Source of the DNA: Syntrophomonadaceae bacterium
Lineage (GTDB): Bacteria; Bacillota; Syntrophomonadia; Syntrophomonadales; Syntrophomonadaceae
Reading direction: 5' to 3'
Length of the DNA stretch: 10,393 nucleotides
Assembly: GCA_031265005.1 (NCBI GenBank)
Contig: JAISDD010000043.1
Coordinates: forward strand, 1-10,393
The notes under the pieces were generated by a model. That model searched no databases, was not told where the DNA came from, and saw only the letters and a list, made by a program, of their open reading frames with translations. Position numbers and translations under genes: made by a program. This document shows, piece after piece, positions 7,634 to 10,393 of this stretch. Position 1 is the first letter of the stretch, and every line of letters begins with the position of its first letter.

Positions 7634-8253
7634 TGAGTACCTTAATCGTAGATTATGGAATGAGTAATTTGGGATCGATACGCCGGGCGGTACAGGAGTG
7701 CGGCGCTGCTGTTGTTGTTTCAGATAATGCCAGAGATATTGATACGGCAGATCATATTATTTTACCTGGAGTGGGGGCTTTTCCGGATGGTATGCGCAAT
7801 TTATGCGCAAAAGGATGGATTGAGGCATTAAATAAGGCTGTTGCAAAAGGTATCCCTTTGCTTGGCATTTGCCTGGGGATGCAGTTGTTGTCTAGCCGTG
7901 GCTATGAAGAAGGCGACACAGAGGGGCTCAATTTTATACCGGGTGAAGTTAGGCGGCTAGTTTCTCAAAATAAAAATGAAAGACTGCCGCATGTTGGATG
8001 GAATGAATTATATGTAAGAAAAAGAACGAAATTTTTAGAGAATATTCCTGACGGTACTGACTTCTATTTTGTACATAGTTATCATTTTGTGCCGGAGACA
8101 AAGTCTGATATTTTAGCGGAAACGTATTATGGTGATGGATTTGTTTGCGTTCTTGAAAGGGGAAATGTCTTTGGAACACAATTTCATCCGGAAAAAAGCG
8201 GGCAAATGGGATTTCAGATATTAAAAAATTTTCTTACTATTTACGAGGTATGA
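7633..8253 (+). CDS. wbuY: HisH-like glutamine amidotransferase subunit (WbuY), ammonia donor for sugar amidation
   Basis: A 206-residue class I glutamine amidotransferase, normal length for HisH. The nucleophile is in GICLGMQ (Cys80). The other catalytic residues are in FHPEKS (His185 and Glu187). Other HisH signatures are DYGMSNLGSI (7-16), LPGVGAFPDGM (44-54) and LPHVGWN (118-124). It hydrolyses glutamine and passes ammonia through its HisF-like partner, encoded 6 bases downstream. No other histidine genes are nearby, and the gene is coupled to a sugar amidotransferase. It therefore fits the WbuY/WbpH role in acetamidino-sugar formation rather than histidine synthesis. It starts within the stop of the upstream gene. 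Confidence 0.9.
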   Translation: MSTLIVDYGMSNLGSIRRAVQECGAAVVVSDNARDIDTADHIILPGVGAFPDGMRNLCAKGWIEALNKAVAKGIPLLGICLGMQLLSSRGYEEGDTEGLNFIPGEVRRLVSQNKNERLPHVGWNELYVRKRTKFLENIPDGTDFYFVHSYHFVPETKSDILAETYYGDGFVCVLERGNVFGTQFHPEKSGQMGFQILKNFLTIYEV

Positions 8254-8259
8254 GGATAT

Positions 8260-9042
8260 ATGCTTAAAGTACGAGTTATTCCAACCATGTTGTGGAAAGA
8301 TGTTGGCCTTGTTAAAGGAATTGGCTTTGACAGCTGGCGGCGTGTTGGAACGGTACTCCCTACAGTAAAAGTTTATAATACAAGGCAAGTGGATGAACTA
8401 GTGCTTTTAGATATTACAGCGACTCAGCAGGGAATAGATCCTGATTATGAAACGATAAATGATTTATCAGCGGAATGTTTTGTACCGTTGACTGTTGGCG
8501 GCGGCGTAAAGACGATCGAACATATCAGGGAATTGTTAAAGGCGGGGGCCGATAAAGTATGTATCAATTCAGCTCATTATGACACGCCGCAGCTGATATC
8601 TGAGGCAAGCCGTAAATTTGGCAAACAATGTATAGTAGCAAGTATTGACGCTAAATTGATGGATGGTCATTATGAATGTTTTAGTCATTCGGGAACAAAA
8701 GCGACAGGAAAGGAACCTTCCAAGTGGGCTTCTAATTTGGAAAAACTTGGAGCGGGCGAAATTATTATTACGTCAATAACGCAAGATGGAACAATGTCTG
8801 GTTATGACATTACGCTTATATCAAAAATTACTAGTACGGTAGCTGTTCCGGTTATAGCATCTGGAGGAGCCGGCAGTCCGTTGGACGCCTACGAGGCTAT
8901 AGTTTCAGGTGGAGCTTCGGCTGTGGCGATGGCGAGCATTTTTCATTTTACCCAGCAAACCCCTATGGAAATAAAGTCTTATCTAGGAGAACGCGGCATT
9001 CCTGTTCGAGATATTAGCAAGAATATCAATAGTGGACGATGA
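8260..9042 (+). CDS. wbuZ: HisF-like protein WbuZ, ammonia-channelling partner for sugar amidation
   Basis: A 260-residue (beta-alpha)8-barrel protein close to imidazole glycerol phosphate synthase subunit HisF. Phosphate-loop motifs VGGGV (79-83) and ASGGAGS are kept, as are Asp130 (ASIDAK) and Asp176 (TQDGTMSGYD). The first catalytic aspartate of true HisF, Asp11 in the IACLDVKDG segment, is replaced: this protein reads IPTMLWKDVG with Leu at position 11. That loss is expected in the WbuZ/WbpI group, which works with WbuY and an N-acetyl sugar amidotransferase rather than making histidine. Its likely job is to bind WbuY and conduct ammonia. The TGA of wbuY sits 6 bases before the ATG, and TGAGGA there doubles as part of the ribosome binding site. 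It is the last tightly packed gene of the group. Confidence 0.88.
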   Translation: MLKVRVIPTMLWKDVGLVKGIGFDSWRRVGTVLPTVKVYNTRQVDELVLLDITATQQGIDPDYETINDLSAECFVPLTVGGGVKTIEHIRELLKAGADKVCINSAHYDTPQLISEASRKFGKQCIVASIDAKLMDGHYECFSHSGTKATGKEPSKWASNLEKLGAGEIIITSITQDGTMSGYDITLISKITSTVAVPVIASGGAGSPLDAYEAIVSGGASAVAMASIFHFTQQTPMEIKSYLGERGIPVRDISKNINSGR

Positions 9043-9369
9043 AATAAGTTTGTATGTTTTGGTATTGAACTAAGCAATGTAACAATATAAAATACACCGT
9101 TTTCGATATTTTTATTTTTAAAAATCTCCGTAAATTATTGCGATTAGCTTTTCATTAGTGAATGATGAAAAAAAGTCGCTTCAGCTAACGAACTATAACC
9201 TGTATATATTTTAATTATCTAATGAAAATAAAATATAGAAGGCTTATGATAAAAAACACGCCGGCTTGACCCGTTTTGTGTCATAAAAAACGGTTGTGGT
9301 TGATTTGCGAAATAGATAAGTGCCTCAGCGAAGGCATTAATATAAATCATCGTGAGGACAGTGTTTGAT
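9043..9369. other. Structured AT-rich intergenic region between wbuZ and the acetyltransferase gene
   Basis: No gene is seen in these 327 bases. A nested fold is possible at 9141-9190: CGATTAGC (9141-9148) pairs with GCTAACG (9184-9190) with one bulged base, and TTTTCAT (9149-9155) pairs with ATGAAAA (9165-9171). A second hairpin joins CCGTTTT (9271-9277) and AAAACGG (9287-9293). A small one, TGCCT/AGGCA (9321-9336), lies just before the ribosome binding site of the next gene. The gap interrupts an otherwise compact cluster and may hold a terminator, a promoter or a regulatory leader. None has a clear T run. Confidence 0.35.
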
Positions 9370-9840
9370 ATGCCAGAGGAATACTTGAGAAAAGTTGATT
9401 ATTCTGATATGGAATTGTTATATGAATGGGCTAACGAACCGGAGACACGAACAAACTCCTTTAATTCGGCGCTCATTTCTTTTCAGGATCATAAAATATG
9501 GTTTGAGGAAAAAATTAATTCCCCTCAGGTTCTATTTTTCATCTACCATTATGAAAGTAAGGACATTGGGCAATTACGGCTTGATATTAAACATGATGCG
9601 GCTATAATAACTTACAGTGTGGATTTTTTATTTAGGGGAAAAGGACACGGACGCCGCATGTTAACGCTGGCAGAACGAAAAGTTCAAAATGAATATCCTG
9701 AAATAAAATATTTCCAAGCGCAGGTGAAGTATCAAAATAATGCCTCATTAAGTGTTTTTAGAAGATTGAATTATACTGAACACCGAGAAACTGAATTTAT
9801 AGGATTTGTTAAGCTCTTACCTTCCGTTTCTGGGAAATAA
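9370..9840 (+). CDS. GNAT family N-acetyltransferase, nonulosonic-acid-pathway type
   Basis: About 156 residues. I chose the ATG at 9370 because TGAGGA (9353-9358) lies upstream and the typical GNAT opening LRKVDYSDMELLYEWANEPETR begins right after. GTG at 9361 or 9352 in the same frame are alternatives. The acetyl-CoA pyrophosphate loop is FRGKGHGRRML, matching the R/Q-x-x-G-x-G/A motif. Asn residues in the QNNASLSVFRRLNY helix are typical of the last part of the fold. The pattern FNSALISFQDHKIWFEEKI resembles acetyltransferases of pseudaminic acid loci, including the GNAT domain fused to some PseG hydrolases. It probably acetylates an amino-sugar intermediate in the same glycan pathway. The exact substrate is inferred from context. 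It lies 327 bases beyond wbuZ, so it may be transcribed separately. Confidence 0.78.
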   Translation: MPEEYLRKVDYSDMELLYEWANEPETRTNSFNSALISFQDHKIWFEEKINSPQVLFFIYHYESKDIGQLRLDIKHDAAIITYSVDFLFRGKGHGRRMLTLAERKVQNEYPEIKYFQAQVKYQNNASLSVFRRLNYTEHRETEFIGFVKLLPSVSGK

Positions 9841-10042
9841 CATGGTAAGTTTTATCAAAGAAATATGCTGAAATAGTGACTTTAAACCTAATGAACTCAT
9901 TTTAGATCAACATTACAGGTTTTTTATACTACAGCAAGCGCCGGTTTTTTAGATGGGATACAAGCGAGCTAATAAAGTGGAATAAAATTTACGATATTTA
10001 CTTTAAAGCGGTTGGGGGGAAATTTGAAAGGAGTAAAAAAAT

Positions 10043-10393
10043 ATGGCCAACAATTATGTATGGACTGATGATCTTGCCACAGGCAATGCGTTGATTGATG
10101 CTCAGCACAAACAATTGATCACAGCGGTTAACAATCTTATGGAAGCTTGTTCAAGCGGAAAAGGGCGTGCCGCGCTGGATGGAACATTGAGTTTTCTTAT
10201 AGAATATACGGGTAAACATTTTGCGGATGAGGAAAAATTGCAGCAGCAATATAAATATCCGGATTACCCCAACCATAAAAAGCTTCATGACGCTGTTAAA
10301 GCTGTTGTTGCCGATCTGGCGCAAAAATTAAGAGCGGACGGGCCGACAGTCGCGTTGGTTGGAAAAGTAAACTCCAGCATTGGCGGCTGGCTC
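10043..10393 (+). CDS. Bacteriohemerythrin (3' partial)
   Basis: The first 117 residues are visible and the frame runs off the window. AAAGGAG at 10027-10033 gives a clear ribosome binding site 9 bases before the ATG. The di-iron ligands appear in the canonical order: His22 (DAQHKQL), His59 and Glu63 (GKHFADEE), His78 and His82 (PNHKKLH). The final HxxxxD ligand pair is expected just beyond the window, after GGWL. Hemerythrins bind oxygen at a non-haem di-iron centre in a four-helix bundle and serve anaerobes and microaerophiles in oxygen sensing, storage or detoxification. No fusion to a chemotaxis domain is seen at the N-terminus, so this is probably a free cytoplasmic protein. It lies 202 bases after the acetyltransferase gene and is probably unrelated to the glycan pathway. 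Confidence 0.9.
   Translation, partial: MANNYVWTDDLATGNALIDAQHKQLITAVNNLMEACSSGKGRAALDGTLSFLIEYTGKHFADEEKLQQQYKYPDYPNHKKLHDAVKAVVADLAQKLRADGPTVALVGKVNSSIGGWL

Noticed and set aside
7633..9042. Histidine biosynthesis genes hisH and hisF
   Set aside because: They are coupled to a sugar amidotransferase, no other his genes are present, and the HisF-like protein lacks Asp11; the WbuY/WbuZ role fits better.
10014..10019. Run of six G upstream of the hemerythrin gene as a second phase-variable tract
   Set aside because: Six G is too short to suggest a switch, and it lies outside the coding frame and ribosome binding site.

Overview
The window looks like a chromosomal segment from a Gram-positive-type anaerobe of the Firmicutes, most likely Clostridia or a relative. 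The grounds are a protein ending in S-layer homology (SLH) domains, strong AGGAGG-like ribosome binding sites, AT-rich intergenic DNA and a bacteriohemerythrin gene. The taxonomic placement is an inference from gene content. No tRNA, rRNA, CRISPR array, transposase or integrase was seen.

Left part (1-3786). The window opens inside a large GC-rich gene for a cell-wall-anchored surface protein. It has the end of a right-handed parallel beta-helix domain, a BIG2-type Ig-like domain, a Gly/Ser linker and SLH repeats. A perfect 17-bp hairpin at 2121-2158 separates it from a convergent minus-strand gene for a 500-residue membrane-anchored acidic protein with two Asp-rich, FG-GAP/VCBS-like calcium-loop motifs. 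The divergent intergenic region 3787-4172 holds a 15-bp perfect dyad and a weak sigma-28-like site. It leads rightwards into a small two-helix membrane protein at 4173-4415, followed by 429 bases of AT-rich DNA with no convincing gene.

Right part (4845-9840) is a surface-glycan tailoring cluster, all on the + strand. It encodes a pseudaminic-acid-associated methyltransferase, a radical SAM/SPASM protein, and the trio N-acetyl sugar amidotransferase (PseA/WbpG/WbuX type), HisH-like WbuY and HisF-like WbuZ. After a structured 327-base gap comes a GNAT acetyltransferase resembling the acetyltransferase domain linked to pseudaminic acid synthesis. From known family biochemistry, WbuY and WbuZ should release and channel ammonia from glutamine to the amidotransferase. 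That enzyme turns an N-acetyl group of a sugar (probably a nonulosonic acid or related nucleotide sugar) into an acetamidino group. The methylase, radical SAM protein and GNAT would add other modifications. The likely acceptors are flagellin, S-layer or capsule. The core genes for pseudaminic or legionaminic acid synthesis are not in the window.

The most striking observation is a run of nine G at 5591-5599 in the radical SAM gene. It lies just after the [4Fe-4S] motif CxxxCxxC and exactly where the reading frame breaks. Adding one G or removing two restores a 314-315-residue protein with intact radical SAM and SPASM ends. This is what an OFF-phase contingency (phase-variable) locus would look like, though a homopolymer sequencing error is the main alternative. 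The window ends inside a bacteriohemerythrin gene that begins at 10043.
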